IMG/VR virus record: IMGVR_UViG_3300032050_000028
Location: 1-64,000 of that record
Length of the DNA: 64,000 nt
Strand: one strand, 5' to 3'
Source of the DNA: a virus
The notes under the pieces are model-generated. The model had not been told where the DNA came from. It saw only the letters and a program-made list of their open reading frames with translations, and made no database searches. Every line of letters starts with the position of its first letter. Positions within the stretch are counted from its first letter, which is position 1. Below are positions 17,647 to 25,761 of this stretch, piece after piece. The translations under genes were made by a program, and so were the position numbers.

Positions 17647-17675
17647 AAAAAAGACCTCTAAATGAGGTCTTTTTT
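17647..17675 (+). terminator. Rho-independent terminator after capsid gene
   Basis: A 12-bp stem, AAAAAAGACCTC/GAGGTCTTTTTT, with a five-base loop and a T tract, starts 21 bases after the capsid stop codon. Confidence 0.85.
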
Positions 17676-17681
17676 GTTTTA

Positions 17682-17697
17682 TATAAATAATATATAT
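17682..17697 (+). promoter_or_regulatory. Late promoter region: TATAAATA plus TAATATATAT
   Basis: An exact T4 late-promoter octamer (TATAAATA, 17682-17689) overlaps a copy of the window's own motif (17688-17697), which ends three bases before the ATG at 17701. Confidence 0.5.
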
Positions 17698-17700
17698 GTA

Positions 17701-18084
17701 ATGAAATATTTGAAATATTTTGAAAGTAAAAAGCCTAAATTCCCAGATATCAAAAAGATTGAAGTTGATGGTTTTTTTCTACAATATGGAAGAGATGCTA
17801 AATCAAATGACTATTTAACTTTTAATGTTGCTGAGGATGAAGATATTTGGATGCACGTTAAAGGTGTTCCTGGTTCTCATGTTGTTATAAGAGTTAGAGA
17901 AAACTTACCTACACCTGAAATATTAAAATATGCCGCTGAAATTGCTAAAAAGAATTCAAAAGCAGCTAAAGAACCTTCTGTCAAAGTGGTTTATTGTCAA
18001 AGAAAGTTTGTCAAAAAAGAACCTGGTATGAATGATGGTCAAGTTAAAGTTGATTATATAAATGCGGAAGAAATCACTATTTAA
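17701..18084 (+). CDS. Stand-alone NFACT-R (RqcH/NEMF-type) RNA-binding domain protein
   Basis: A 127-residue protein made almost entirely of an NFACT-R domain (DUF814). Diagnostic residues are GFFLQYGRDAKSNDYLTF (24-41), D-I-W-M-H-V-K-G-V-P-G-S-H-V-V-I (48-63), and a C-terminal PGMNDGQVKVDY (108-119). In RqcH/NEMF this domain contacts ribosome-bound tRNA and nascent-chain complexes during ribosome-associated quality control; the other RqcH domains are absent here. The first nine residues, MKYLKYFES, are the recurring capsid-targeting-like leader. An upstream in-frame ATG at 17662 lies inside the terminator hairpin, so 17701 is the better start. It could help rescue stalled ribosomes or simply bind RNA. 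Confidence 0.85.
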   Translation: MKYLKYFESKKPKFPDIKKIEVDGFFLQYGRDAKSNDYLTFNVAEDEDIWMHVKGVPGSHVVIRVRENLPTPEILKYAAEIAKKNSKAAKEPSVKVVYCQRKFVKKEPGMNDGQVKVDYINAEEITI

Positions 18085-18086
18085 AT

Positions 18087-18096
18087 TTAATATATA
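18087..18096 (+). promoter_or_regulatory. Putative late promoter motif (TTAATATATA)
   Basis: A perfect consensus copy, followed by C, lies five bases upstream of the ATG at 18102. Confidence 0.55.
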
Positions 18097-18101
18097 CTGA
18101 T

Positions 18102-19643
18102 ATGAATTTATTTAAATTTAATCAAATATTTGAGGCTGGAACACAGTCTATAACTGATCCAAATAGAAATATACCAACTGGTGCATATAAATCTAAAGAA
18201 GATGTTTTCAAAAAAGAAGCACCAAAAGACGTAGATAGGAGTGCTAGAATTAAAATTTCTAGTGAATTAGAAAAAGTTCTTAAGAAAATGGAAGATAATG
18301 ATAGTTATCTTGCATTTGAAATGCTTTGGTTGGGTGAGCCTGGATCTAAGTATCAAAATGGTTTAGGAATTACAGATGTTACAATTTCAAATAAGGCTTA
18401 TTGTTTTGAGGTAACTATTGGTGGTAAAAAATTTGATATGAAGATTGGTAAGTTCTTTAGATATTATTGGCCTGGTCTTCTTACTGAAGATGAAATAAAG
18501 TCTTTTATTTATCAATACAATGATATGGTTTCTGATAATATCGGAGATGAATCTACGACTTCCGCTCAAAGAATACAAGTGCCTTCTTTTACTTATAATC
18601 CAAAGGATGTTAAGGCAACTTTTCTGTCTTTGACTACTAAAACTTATCCTCATTTTGATGATTGTAGACATGAAAAAGAAGTATTACAGTTTTTACCAAA
18701 AGACTTAAAAAGAGACGAAGTTGGTAATTATTATAAAATAATAGGAAGTGATAAACCAACAATAATGTTTACTTGTCACTTAGATACCGCCGATAGAGAG
18801 CAAAAAACTACTAAACTTTTTCAAGCAAATGGTAGAGTATCGGAAGAGGGATATTCTTTTAGACTAATTAAAACTGGATCTGGTGATGAGCATATCTACA
18901 CTGATGGATCTTCAATTTTAGGAGCCGATGATAAAGCAGGAACTGCTGTTATGTTATATATGATGACTAACAATGTGCCGGGAATTTACTATTTCTTTAT
19001 TGGTGAGGAAAGAGGTGGAATTGGTTCAAATGCACTCTCTTCAATATATGATAGATGTGAATATCTTACTGATGTTAAAGCTTGTGTATCATTTGATAGA
19101 AGAAGAACTACATCTGTGATTACTCATCAGTTGGGAAGACAATGTTGTTCAAATGAGTTTGGACAAGCACTTTGTGACGAATATAACAAAAGCGGTTTAA
19201 ATCTTTCATTAGATACAACTGGTGTTTATACTGATTCGGCTTCTCTAATGGAGGATATTGCTGAATGTACTAATATATCTGTTGGTTATTATAACGAACA
19301 CAGAGGAACAGAAATGCAAAATATGACTTACCTCATTAAGTTAGCAGAGGCTTCTGTTAAAGTTGATTGGAATAAACTTCCGATTAAAAGAAAGGTTGGT
19401 TATAATGAAGAATTATTTGCAAAACATAAGAATCTTATAAACGAGATTAAAAAGAATGTATTTGGGATTGATGTAAAGGTCATTGGTAAAGATGATAGAA
19501 TATTTGTTAGTTTAGATTTAGAAGAGACTGATATGGGTGAAATTTATGATTCACTTATAAGAATACAGACAATACTTAACAAGTACAAAATAGAGGATTT
19601 AGGAATCTTTGATGAAACATATTTTAAAATAGAGCTAAAGTAA
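18102..19643 (+). CDS. M20/M28/M42-like zinc metallopeptidase
   Basis: A 513-residue protein. Residues ~170-430 carry the di-zinc aminopeptidase signature: TCHLDT (H226, D228), GADDKAG (D276), GEERGG (E302-E303), VSFDRR, and YYNEHRGTE with a late His ligand, in the order expected for M20/M28/M42 enzymes. Residues 1-165 form an unrelated N-terminal region and ~430-513 a C-terminal alpha/beta domain. The N-terminus MNLFKFNQIFEAGTQ fits the capsid-targeting-like leader with an I-F-E|A site. Substrate is unknown: amino-terminal peptide trimming, dipeptides or an amidase role are possible. It starts 17 bases after the NFACT-R gene and is one base from the next gene. Confidence 0.82.
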   Translation: MNLFKFNQIFEAGTQSITDPNRNIPTGAYKSKEDVFKKEAPKDVDRSARIKISSELEKVLKKMEDNDSYLAFEMLWLGEPGSKYQNGLGITDVTISNKAYCFEVTIGGKKFDMKIGKFFRYYWPGLLTEDEIKSFIYQYNDMVSDNIGDESTTSAQRIQVPSFTYNPKDVKATFLSLTTKTYPHFDDCRHEKEVLQFLPKDLKRDEVGNYYKIIGSDKPTIMFTCHLDTADREQKTTKLFQANGRVSEEGYSFRLIKTGSGDEHIYTDGSSILGADDKAGTAVMLYMMTNNVPGIYYFFIGEERGGIGSNALSSIYDRCEYLTDVKACVSFDRRRTTSVITHQLGRQCCSNEFGQALCDEYNKSGLNLSLDTTGVYTDSASLMEDIAECTNISVGYYNEHRGTEMQNMTYLIKLAEASVKVDWNKLPIKRKVGYNEELFAKHKNLINEIKKNVFGIDVKVIGKDDRIFVSLDLEETDMGEIYDSLIRIQTILNKYKIEDLGIFDETYFKIELK

Positions 19644-19644
19644 T

Positions 19645-20214
19645 ATGAAAATAAAAACATTTATAAAATATTTAGAAAATATCAGAGAAGACGAATTTAG
19701 TCATCTTAATAACGAACTTTCTGCTAATAAGAAAAATGAAGCTCGTTGGCCAGAAGATGATTATGGATATGATGATGATTCTACTAAAGATTATGGAGAT
19801 TATGATGATTGGTATGACGATGAAAGTACGCGTGATAACTCGAGAAAATCATCAAATCCTAAATTCGATGATGAAGATGATGACTATGGATATGAATCAG
19901 ATGATGATGATGATGATGATGACGTGCAACATTTAACTTATTTGCTTCGTCAAATGTTTAGAAACTCGGGTGTTGATAATGTTCAGATTACGGCAAAAAG
20001 AAATGAGGATATTGTCATTGAAGTTAATATGGCAAAAAAAGAGACACTTAGAAGTATTATTAAAGTTTTTGAAGTAGCTAACAAACTTAAAAGAGATATA
20101 TTAGCTCAATATGATGCTGAATTTGACATTTGGCAATCGAAATCCGGTGGTGGAATACTTTCGTTTGGTTTTACATTAGATGAAGGTTTAGAAGATGATA
20201 ATATGCCATTTTAA
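19645..20214 (+). CDS. Highly acidic protein with leader-like N-terminus
   Basis: A 189-residue protein. It begins MKIKTFIKYLENIRED, a variant of the recurring leader, followed by an Asp/Tyr-rich disordered region (~37-92) with a run of eight Asp. A compact C-terminal alpha/beta domain (~93-185) contains VQITAKRNEDIVIEVNMAKK and GGGILSFGFTLDEG. It is the last protein gene before the tmRNA. Acidic tails of this kind can mimic DNA or bind basic proteins, but I do not recognise the fold and assign no function. Confidence 0.7.
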   Translation: MKIKTFIKYLENIREDEFSHLNNELSANKKNEARWPEDDYGYDDDSTKDYGDYDDWYDDESTRDNSRKSSNPKFDDEDDDYGYESDDDDDDDDVQHLTYLLRQMFRNSGVDNVQITAKRNEDIVIEVNMAKKETLRSIIKVFEVANKLKRDILAQYDAEFDIWQSKSGGGILSFGFTLDEGLEDDNMPF

Positions 20215-20239
20215 TTAAACTTTTTCTTATTTTCAAATA

Positions 20240-20254
20240 TTATATATACATTTG
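20240..20254 (+). promoter_or_regulatory. tmRNA promoter: TTATATATAC plus TACATTTG
   Basis: A late-type TATATATA box (20240-20249) overlaps a perfect Bacteroidetes -7 box TAnnTTTG (TACATTTG, 20247-20254). Transcription from the latter would start near 20261, about 15 bases before the mature tmRNA 5' end, which RNase P would then form. Confidence 0.5.
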
Positions 20255-20275
20255 TAAAATAATTACAATGACTAT

Positions 20276-20649
20276 GGGGATGTCATAGAATAGATTCATA
20301 GAGTAGTGGTAGTTATGCAGGTGTCGGGTGGTTAAATGACCGACTAATAAATTAGGTAACAAAAGTCGTAAATGGCAAAACAAATGAAGTAGCATCCCGT
20401 GAAGATTTAGTAGCGGCGTTACAAAACAACATGCTTAAGGCAGAAGAGCTAGCAGTAGTTTAAGCTTTTAAGCTAATCGCAAAAATTCTCCAGCTGAATC
20501 ACACAGTTTAAAATGTGAAACCAGAATTGTTAGAGTGATGGGTTAGTTCAACTAAATATTTTGTGAGTTTAGAAAAATTTCACTAAGCCTGTAAATGAAT
20601 AATTATTGTTAGCTAGGGAAGACACCGGAGGCAGAGCCGGTCATCTCCA
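20276..20649 (+). ncRNA. ssrA: Transfer-messenger RNA (tmRNA) with 29-codon tag frame
   Basis: A phage tmRNA, which rescues stalled ribosomes and appends a degradation tag. The 5' GGGGATG (20276-20282) pairs with 3' CATCTCC (20642-20648), giving a 7-bp acceptor stem that keeps the G3-U70 pair required for alanylation. A pseudoknot-like GTCGG...CCGAC region precedes the tag frame. The likely resume codon is GGC at 20374, with UA at -5/-4 as in other tmRNAs. The tag runs in frame to TAA at 20461-20463: 29 residues beginning GKTNEVAS and ending KAEELAVV, against about 9-11 in most bacteria. Oddities: the T-arm (ACCGG/CCGGT) has an eight-base loop without TTCRA, and the encoded 3' end is ACTA instead of ACCA. 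Confidence 0.9.
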
Positions 20650-20658
20650 CTAAAATTA

Positions 20659-20682
20659 AGTCCGCCTAAGGTGGACTTTTTT
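20659..20682 (+). terminator. Rho-independent terminator after tmRNA
   Basis: Stem AGTCCGCC/GGTGGACT (one G-U pair) with a three-base loop and a T run, ten bases after the tmRNA 3' end. Confidence 0.85.
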
Positions 20683-20703
20683 AATTTATAACATATAAGA
20701 ATT

Positions 20704-21222
20704 ATGAGTTATATCAATTCTTTTAGAGGTCGTTATTATTTCCTTTCAAACTTTTATCCCTGTAAAATTGAACATAAAGGAATTACATATCCTTCTGTAG
20801 AACACTATTATGTTGCTCTAAAAGTTACTCAAATGCAATTCATTGATGGTGTTTATTATACTGCTCCTGATTTTAGAGAGTTAATTGCTAGAATACCAGA
20901 TGCTGGTGATGTAAAAAAATTAGGAAGTCGAGTAAAAGTTAGACAAGATTGGGAAGAAAAAAAATTAGACTTTATGAATTGGGGAATTCGTGAAAAATTC
21001 AAAGATCCTAAATTATGCGAGATGTTATTGGATACTGGTAAATTAGAACTTATAGAGGGTAACTTTTGGCACGATGTCTTTTGGGGTCAGTGTTCTTGTC
21101 CAAAATGTAATAGTATTGGTGAAAATCATTTAGGTAAAATTTTAATGAAGATTAGAGAAGAATTAAGACAACAAAATGAAAGACCTTCACTAGAAGAACA
21201 AATTAAAAATCAAAATAAATAA
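20704..21222 (+). CDS. NADAR-domain protein (YbiA-like)
   Basis: A 172-residue protein covering a complete NADAR domain: FRGRYYFLSNFYPC (8-21), the PSVEHYYVALK active-site region (~31-41), WGIREKF, and the C-terminal FWHDVFWGQCSCPKCNSIGENHLGKILMKIR (~118-150). NADAR proteins are N-glycosidases; some are reported to remove ADP-ribose from guanine and so act as antitoxins to DarT-type enzymes. In a phage this could counter an ADP-ribosylating defence or recycle NAD-derived metabolites. A short Cys pair (CSCPKC) is inserted before the conserved G-E-N-H-L-G. It is one base upstream of the Dam gene, suggesting cotranscription. Confidence 0.85.
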   Translation: MSYINSFRGRYYFLSNFYPCKIEHKGITYPSVEHYYVALKVTQMQFIDGVYYTAPDFRELIARIPDAGDVKKLGSRVKVRQDWEEKKLDFMNWGIREKFKDPKLCEMLLDTGKLELIEGNFWHDVFWGQCSCPKCNSIGENHLGKILMKIREELRQQNERPSLEEQIKNQNK

Positions 21223-21223
21223 A

Positions 21224-22165
21224 ATGGCGGTAATAAGTTATTTCGGAGGTAAGAGTTCCTCAGCATTTCAAGAATTAATCAATACAAAAATCCCAAAAAC
21301 TGGAATTAAAACGTATTTAGAACCTTTTTCTGGTTCAATGGGAACGTATATGGATGACGATCAACTTAAATTCGATGTAGTTGTCTATAATGATAAAAAT
21401 CGTCATCAGGTGAACTTATACAAGTGTTCATCACAACCTGAGGAGTTCCTACCTTATTTAGAGAATTTAAAAAATACTCTTCTTTTCACAGAAGAAACAG
21501 ATCCATTAAAGAAATGGGATTTCTATAAAAAGATTTATAAAGAATATCAAAAAAATGATTTCTTAGATGATATGAATTTTGAAATTGGTGATTTTGAGAA
21601 AGCCGCTATTTATGCTTTTCTTATCACTTCTGCTCATAACTCTGTTTATCCTCGAGGTGCTGGTTTCAATGGTTATAAAAAAGATAAAGACCGTTTGAAA
21701 TTAGAAGTTCTTATTGATAAATTGAAAAAAAATAAATATACTCCTAAATTACAATCAATTACTGATTTCTTAAATATTGATTTTGAAGAACTTATTACAA
21801 AATATGATTCAGAAGATACTTATCTTTATTTGGATCCACCATACTTCAGACCAGATGAAAATGGTGAAGATGACGCTAAAAGATTGTTTTGGTATGGTGC
21901 TGACAAAGAAGGAATGTTTGGACCAGCTTCTCATAGAAGACTATTGGAGTTAATCAAAAAGACTAAGTGTCGTTGGTCACTTTCTTATTATTATTTTCCT
22001 CTTTTAGAAGAGTTATTACCTAAAGATAAATACGTTTGGACAGAGAAAGAAGTATTTAGAAGTTCGGCTCAAGGTGGAAACAACTCTGATTTAAAATCCG
22101 AACAAGCTAAAGGTATTGAGTTGTTAATTATGAATTACGATCCCAAAACCGGTATTAAACTATAA
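21224..22165 (+). CDS. dam: D12-class adenine-N6 DNA methyltransferase (Dam-like)
   Basis: A 313-residue SAM-dependent methylase. It has the N-terminal SYFGGKSS motif, LEPFSGSMG (motif I), NDKNRHQVNLY, the catalytic LYLDPPYF (~202-209), and SLSYYYFPLLEE. The order and spacing match the D12/Dam family of about 270-320 residues. The target site cannot be read from sequence; GATC is possible but unproven. It probably protects phage DNA from restriction or marks it for packaging or replication. It shares a base with the next start codon. Confidence 0.9.
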   Translation: MAVISYFGGKSSSAFQELINTKIPKTGIKTYLEPFSGSMGTYMDDDQLKFDVVVYNDKNRHQVNLYKCSSQPEEFLPYLENLKNTLLFTEETDPLKKWDFYKKIYKEYQKNDFLDDMNFEIGDFEKAAIYAFLITSAHNSVYPRGAGFNGYKKDKDRLKLEVLIDKLKKNKYTPKLQSITDFLNIDFEELITKYDSEDTYLYLDPPYFRPDENGEDDAKRLFWYGADKEGMFGPASHRRLLELIKKTKCRWSLSYYYFPLLEELLPKDKYVWTEKEVFRSSAQGGNNSDLKSEQAKGIELLIMNYDPKTGIKL

Positions 22166-22395
22166 TGACTGTTAAACTTCAACCTAATATATTTAATGTG
22201 AATAGTTCAACTGGTGATTCTGTTCTTAGAATAGAACCAGATGGTTATTGTGTTATAAAAAAATTAGCTCTACTTGATGATGTCACTGGTAACAAATGGG
22301 AAATTAGAATATCAAACGGTGAGATAATAGTAGAACCAATTGAAATAGAAGATAAAAGAGAGAATAAACTTAGTAAAATATTAAAAAATGTTTGA
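22165..22395 (+). CDS. Small unknown protein
   Basis: A 76-residue protein with beta-strand character (SVLRIEPDGYCVIKKLALLDD, KWEIRISNGEIIVEPIEI) and a Lys-rich C-terminus. It starts at the last base of the Dam stop codon and overlaps the next gene by eight bases, so coupled translation is likely. I do not recognise it. Confidence 0.65.
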   Translation: MTVKLQPNIFNVNSSTGDSVLRIEPDGYCVIKKLALLDDVTGNKWEIRISNGEIIVEPIEIEDKRENKLSKILKNV

Positions 22396-22720
22396 TCATT
22401 TAGATAGAATTGAAAAATTAGGATTTACTATAAACTTAAATTGGAATAAATCAATTGATATTATCTATGACACTGAACAGCCATTAGATGTTAGAATTTT
22501 ATTTTGTGCTTATGATTCAGTTTCGGAACCTTCTTATGAAGATATAGTTGAGACTGCATGTGATTTCTTTTATATGTGGTATAATAAAAATTTAGAAACA
22601 CTTAAAGATTATGAGATTGACTCAACAGATTCAAATTTTGATAAATTACTTGATACTGGTTTAGGTGATATAACAAAACAAGTTTATAGAGACTTTAATA
22701 TTGACAATCTATTAGATTAG
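22388..22720 (+). CDS. Small unknown acidic protein
   Basis: A 110-residue acidic protein, mostly helical in appearance (SYEDIVETACDFFYMWYNKNLETL). No motif is recognised. It ends the Dam operon and overlaps the convergent minus-strand gene by four bases. Confidence 0.65.
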   Translation: MFDHLDRIEKLGFTINLNWNKSIDIIYDTEQPLDVRILFCAYDSVSEPSYEDIVETACDFFYMWYNKNLETLKDYEIDSTDSNFDKLLDTGLGDITKQVYRDFNIDNLLD

Positions 22721-23430
22721 CCTTTTCCATATTTTTGAGCACTTGCTCTAATCCTTTTGATGTGTCCTTCTAAAACTTTAAATTTTGTTGTAAAATCCTT
22801 ATCAAAGTTATATAGATCATCAATAGCTAGTTGTGACATTTCAGAGTCTCTTTCTACAGAAGTTTCTGCTTTCTTTTTCCAAATTTGAATAAGTTTTTTA
22901 GGGTCATATTTATTCTTTGGATGTTGAGAATAAAGAAATTCGGGTAGTAATGTAAAATGAATTCTGTGTGCTTGAGCAATTTGAATAGCATTATATTCCA
23001 TTAAACAATACTCTAGTTTCAATCTTTTTAACTCATTATACATTGGCTCAAATTTAACTTTTATAAAGTGTCTGCCTTTTAGTCTTTCACACTTTTCAAA
23101 ATCAGCTTCTGTAAGATACTTATCAAAAATAGCCACTCTTACCTCTAAAGGTAGAAAATTAAAATTTACACATAGTAAAATAATTTTATTACTATAAACT
23201 TTTACATCAACTACAAAAACAGGAGACCATTTGACCCAGTTAGAGTCATCTTTATAGTGAAAAAAATAAAATTGACCTTTTATAATATTTGTGACAGGAG
23301 TTGATTTGACATAATCATCTGACTTTAAATATCTTTGATAGAAGTCGAGAGAATTTTGCTTAAAAAAACTTGGAACGTCATTGCTTTTTACAAACTTATT
23401 TAGTTTTAGTCTTTCATATAGTTCTCCCAT
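22717..23430 (-). CDS. Phage protein of unknown function beside gp4
   Basis: A 237-residue protein. A compact N-terminal half contains GQFYFFHYKDDSNWVKWSPVFVVDV and IILLCVNFNFLPLEVRVAIFD, beta strands suggestive of a small barrel. A basic helical C-terminal half follows (IQIWKKKAETSVERDSEMSQ, HIKRIRASAQKYGKG). It has no signal peptide or membrane segment. It is a single-gene minus-strand unit divergent from gp4, and a TTTATATATAAAAT box lies upstream. A structural or head/neck role is possible from the neighbourhood only. Confidence 0.7.
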   Translation of the reverse strand: MGELYERLKLNKFVKSNDVPSFFKQNSLDFYQRYLKSDDYVKSTPVTNIIKGQFYFFHYKDDSNWVKWSPVFVVDVKVYSNKIILLCVNFNFLPLEVRVAIFDKYLTEADFEKCERLKGRHFIKVKFEPMYNELKRLKLEYCLMEYNAIQIAQAHRIHFTLLPEFLYSQHPKNKYDPKKLIQIWKKKAETSVERDSEMSQLAIDDLYNFDKDFTTKFKVLEGHIKRIRASAQKYGKG

Positions 23431-23478
23431 AGGGTTTAAAGTTTATTTTATATATAAAATAAATAGAATCCTTTATTT

Positions 23479-24006
23479 ATGTTAAATTCTAAACCAAGTA
23501 ATAAGAACTATAATCAGGGTAATTATATACCTAAGTTTAAAGATAAAGTCATAAAGTTAAATACTTATGGTGGTGTCTATTTTAGAAGTTCTTGGGAAAA
23601 GAAGATAATGACTTGGTTAGACCACAATACTAAAATTACAAAGTGGGGGGCTGAATGTATGAGAATACCTTATCAAATGACCCATTTTGAAAACGGAGAT
23701 ACAAAAATTAAAGAGCATTGTTACTATCCTGATTTTTACTATGAAATGAGACTGGAAGATGGATCTTTAAAACAAGTAGTGGTTGAAGTTAAGCCAATGA
23801 AAGAGTATAAAATGGTTCAAGACTTAAATGAAGGTCGGTTAGTTGTTCCTCAGTCTGGTGCAAAAAAGTTAAAAAACTTTGAATACGATTTAAAAATGGC
23901 TTATAAGAATAAGAATAAGTGGGAAACTATGATATCATATTGTAATAAGAAGGGATATGAATTTATTATAATAACTGAAGATCACTTAAAAAAGTTTAAT
24001 GTTTAA
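23479..24006 (+). CDS. gp4: Head completion protein, T4 gp4-like (TnsA-type nuclease fold)
   Basis: A 175-residue protein with the T4 gp4 (gp50/gp65) layout: VYFRSSWEKKIMTWLDHNTKITKWGAE (~34-60), an IPYQ strand, HCYYPDFYYEM (~81-92) with the catalytic-type Asp, and VVVEVKPMKEY (~103-113) with the E-x-K pair. In T4 this protein finishes the head after packaging before tail joining. The PD-(D/E)xK-like residues are intact, so nuclease activity is plausible. The 3' end overlaps a convergent membrane-protein gene by 21 bases. Confidence 0.8.
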   Translation: MLNSKPSNKNYNQGNYIPKFKDKVIKLNTYGGVYFRSSWEKKIMTWLDHNTKITKWGAECMRIPYQMTHFENGDTKIKEHCYYPDFYYEMRLEDGSLKQVVVEVKPMKEYKMVQDLNEGRLVVPQSGAKKLKNFEYDLKMAYKNKNKWETMISYCNKKGYEFIIITEDHLKKFNV

Positions 24007-24339
24007 AAAATAAGTTAAAACTATCAAAGTCATTAACACTATTGAGATTATAGGTGTTATTAAGTTAGATATTTTGTATAATTTAGTTGAAAAACGATAT
24101 GACAAAAACTTTACTATAGTCAGTGAGATAAGTATCAACACTGGGGTGTATAATTTCAAATAAATTCCAAAAATTATCCACATCCAGTATAAAATTTTAG
24201 TAATATAAAATAAAATTAAAGTCTTATTACTTTTTGACAAATCTATTTGATGAAACCTAATATCAATTTTAGTAATATTGGAAAGATAAAAAAGATTCAT
24301 CCAAATAAAGAGAGGAATAAGTGATAAGTAAGATATCAT
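23986..24339 (-). CDS. Small multi-pass membrane protein
   Basis: A 117-residue, very hydrophobic protein with about four membrane segments (near 2-20, 40-60, 67-85 and 93-114). It is the second gene of a two-gene unit, overlapping the upstream gene by four bases. No family is recognised; a holin or superinfection-exclusion role would be guesswork. Codon use and the coupled start support a real gene. Confidence 0.6.
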   Translation of the reverse strand: MISYLSLIPLFIWMNLFYLSNITKIDIRFHQIDLSKSNKTLILFYITKILYWMWIIFGIYLKLYTPVLILISLTIVKFLSYRFSTKLYKISNLITPIISIVLMTLIVLTYFLNIKLF

Positions 24340-24626
24340 GCTTGTTTTATTTTTTTAAAACCAATTAGGTTATTGAATTCAACTTCTGTTATTCTTATAT
24401 TTTTGTTTATTGAGAGTATATCCCATAATTCTTCTGATATTTTAACAAATGATTCTCTACCTACTATCCTTTCGTAAGTATCTGGTACTTCTTCTGTTCT
24501 GTTGTTATAAAAATTTTCAACATATCTATTTCTATATTCTTTATCAATATGTAAAGTGCATCCATCGGGTGATATTGAGTTATCACTAAACGACTCTTCC
24601 CAAATTTGTATAATAGCTAATCTCAT
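24336..24626 (-). CDS. Small unknown protein
   Basis: A 96-residue soluble protein beginning MRLAIIQIWEESFSDNSISP, with an acidic and Tyr/Arg-rich middle (RNRYVENFYNNRTEEVPDTYER). It has no recognised domain. It is first in a two-gene minus-strand unit with the membrane protein and lies 68 bases from the divergent glutamine synthetase gene. Confidence 0.65.
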   Translation of the reverse strand: MRLAIIQIWEESFSDNSISPDGCTLHIDKEYRNRYVENFYNNRTEEVPDTYERIVGRESFVKISEELWDILSINKNIRITEVEFNNLIGFKKIKQA

Positions 24627-24694
24627 ATTACAAAAGTATATTTATTTATCTAAACTTTGTTTTAAAATTTAATAAAATAAAAAAAAACACTTTT

Positions 24695-25756
24695 ATGAAA
24701 ATTAAATTAGAGTATATTTGGTTAGATGGTTCCGAGCCCCAGCAACTCAGAAGTAAAACAAAAATAGTTGATAAAGCAGAAACTATGAATCCCGAGGACT
24801 ACTCAATGTGGTCTTTTGATGGTAGTTCAACTCTTCAAGCAGAGGCAGGTAAAGGTAAAAACACAGATTGTTTGTTAAAACCAGTATTTGTTTGTAAAGA
24901 TCCATTTAGAGAATATCCTAATAAATTAGTATTTTGTGAGGTTTTGAGTCCAGATGGAACTAATCATCCAACAAACAATAGAAGAAAATTAGCTTCTATT
25001 GTAGATGGTTTAAATCTTAATTCTTTAATTAAGAATGATGCTCCTTGGTTTGGTTGGGAACAAGAATACACTTTGACTCATAAGCCGGGTATGCCTTTTG
25101 GAGAGGGTGTTGGTTTGCCTTTGGGATTTGAAGTTGGTAAAACTCCAAGAGCACAAGGTGACTACTATTGTGGAATTGGGGCTGATACAGTAATTGGTCG
25201 TCAAATTGTTGAGGAGCATATGGATATGTGTTTAGAGATTGGTTTAGATATCTCGGGAATCAATGCCGAAGTTCTACTTGGACAATGGGAATATCAAATT
25301 GGTCCTGTTACGGCTCTCAACGGTTCTGATCAACTTTGGATATCAAGATATATCTTAGAAAGAGTTGCTGAAAAACATAGTGTTAATGTTTCTTTGCATC
25401 CAAAGCCTATCAAAGGTGACTGGAATGGAACAGGGTGTCACGTTAATTTCTCTTCTAAAGAAATGAGAGAAGATGGTGGTATTGAATTGATTAAAGAAAC
25501 AATGCCAAAACTTGAATCATCTCATATGGAACATATTGAAGTTTATGGTTTGCATAACGAACAAAGATTGACCGGTGAGCATGAGACATCGGGAATTCAT
25601 GAATTTAGCTATGGGTATAGCACTAGAGATACATCTATTAGAATTCCGGCTCAATCACTTGTGGATGGACGAGGATATTTTGAAGATAGAAGACCATCTT
25701 CAAATTGTGATCCTTATTTGGTATCTGCTAAAATGTTAGAAACAGTTTATTCGTAA
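24695..25756 (+). CDS. glnII: Glutamine synthetase, type II (eukaryote-like GSII)
   Basis: A full-length 353-residue enzyme that makes glutamine from glutamate, ammonia and ATP. Diagnostic GSII segments are YSMWSFDGSSTLQAEA (~36-51), PWFGWEQEYTL (~112-122), RAQGDYYCGIGAD (~152-164), INAEVLLGQWEYQIGP (~188-203), the ATP-binding GDWNGTGCHVNFS (~240-252), NEQRLTGEHETS (~290-301), and YFEDRRPSSNCDPYLVSAKM (~329-348). All metal and nucleotide residues I can check are present, so it should be active. This is unusual in a phage. It is a single-gene unit with its own terminator and no clear TTAATATATA box; TAAACTTTG upstream is a near match to a host -7 box, so it may be expressed early. It could sustain nucleotide or amino-sugar synthesis during infection. 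Confidence 0.93.
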   Translation: MKIKLEYIWLDGSEPQQLRSKTKIVDKAETMNPEDYSMWSFDGSSTLQAEAGKGKNTDCLLKPVFVCKDPFREYPNKLVFCEVLSPDGTNHPTNNRRKLASIVDGLNLNSLIKNDAPWFGWEQEYTLTHKPGMPFGEGVGLPLGFEVGKTPRAQGDYYCGIGADTVIGRQIVEEHMDMCLEIGLDISGINAEVLLGQWEYQIGPVTALNGSDQLWISRYILERVAEKHSVNVSLHPKPIKGDWNGTGCHVNFSSKEMREDGGIELIKETMPKLESSHMEHIEVYGLHNEQRLTGEHETSGIHEFSYGYSTRDTSIRIPAQSLVDGRGYFEDRRPSSNCDPYLVSAKMLETVYS

Positions 25757-25761
25757 AAAAC

